Assembly (NCBI RefSeq): GCF_034119425.1
Contig: NZ_JAWUEL010000017.1
Coordinates: 1 to 46,614, forward strand
Direction of reading: 5' to 3'
Length of the DNA: 46,614 nt
Origin: Actinotignum schaalii_C
Lineage (GTDB): Bacteria; Actinomycetota; Actinomycetes; Actinomycetales; Actinomycetaceae
Below are positions 46,538 through 46,614 of this stretch, in pieces. Both the position numbers and the translations under genes were made by a program. The notes under the pieces are model-generated. The model did not search any database and was not told the origin of the DNA. It was given only the letters and a program-made list of their open reading frames with translations. Every line of letters begins with the position of its first letter. Positions within the stretch are counted from its first letter, which is position 1.

Positions 46538-46614
46538 GGGTTAATAGACAAAAAGTGGGTCTAATGACGGCGTGTCGTTAGCTCCCGATCTGGCCTTTAC
46601 GGATGTTTAGACCG

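Larger units (their letters stand above)
46186..46614. other. Gene-free right-hand end of the window
   Basis: No protein gene. It holds a tandem 13-bp repeat (46192-46217), an inverted repeat (46270-46296), a plausible promoter (46327-46355), hairpins, a strong terminator (46481-46537), and an imperfect inverted repeat (46561-46581) that may belong to the next, unseen gene. Confidence 0.5.

Overview
The window looks like a chromosomal segment of a high-GC Gram-positive bacterium (Actinomycetota, probably close to Actinomycetaceae; the species cannot be named from this alone). Reasons: a WhiB iron-sulfur regulator, a GlxR-type Crp, an Ssd/TadA/TadB/TadC/DUF4244-Flp cluster next to a DEAD/H helicase with a DUF1998-type Cys cluster, a topoisomerase I with a Lys/Ala-rich tail, and many genes that appear to be leaderless. 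No rRNA, CRISPR array, insertion sequence or phage gene was found; one tRNA is present.

Layout. (1) 1-5463: a carbohydrate operon, visibly poorer in G+C than the rest (bases 661-720 and 2881-2940 each hold 27 G+C of 60, against 42 of 60 at 14701-14760). It holds the end of an FGGY kinase, an LsrB/RhaS-like binding lipoprotein, a double ABC ATPase, two permeases and a 6-phospho-3-hexuloisomerase-like SIS protein: uptake, phosphorylation and isomerisation of an unknown sugar. (2) 5674-12378: a 2,3-butanediol-type dehydrogenase, a serine hydrolase, a D-serine module (GntP-family permease, DsdA, YheO/DauR-type regulator) and a NagD-type HAD phosphatase. (3) 12530-20661: an actinobacterial gene pair of unknown function, an OFA-type MFS carrier with a hexapeptide-repeat loop, exonuclease III, an SDR, a lipoprotein, a TrmH-family methyltransferase, an AroB-like cyclase and a RidA protein.

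(4) 20817-43202 follows, in mirror order, what I remember of the Mycobacterium tuberculosis region Rv3644c-Rv3683: whiB, class A PBP, metallophosphoesterase, tRNA-Pro(CGG), crp, alpha/beta hydrolase, membrane protein, ssd-tadA-tadB-tadC-flp-tadE-tadE2, helicase, methyltransferase, topA, tmk and holB. This is a conserved core block for cell wall, regulation, pilus secretion and DNA maintenance. (5) 43292-46614: a second butanediol-type dehydrogenase, a tripeptidyl-aminopeptidase-like lipoprotein and, at the right edge, a promoter/hairpin/terminator set that looks like a small RNA gene.

Most notable non-coding signals: a -10-like hexamer placed 6-7 nt before the start codon of at least seven genes that lack a ribosome binding site; a phased array of degenerate ~20-bp repeats plus two DnaA-box-like sites ahead of the ssd/tad operon; a palindrome over the putative dsdX promoter; a 31-bp dyad after the tRNA; and the candidate small RNA. 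All functional calls come from reading sequence and from memory of protein families; no database search was run.
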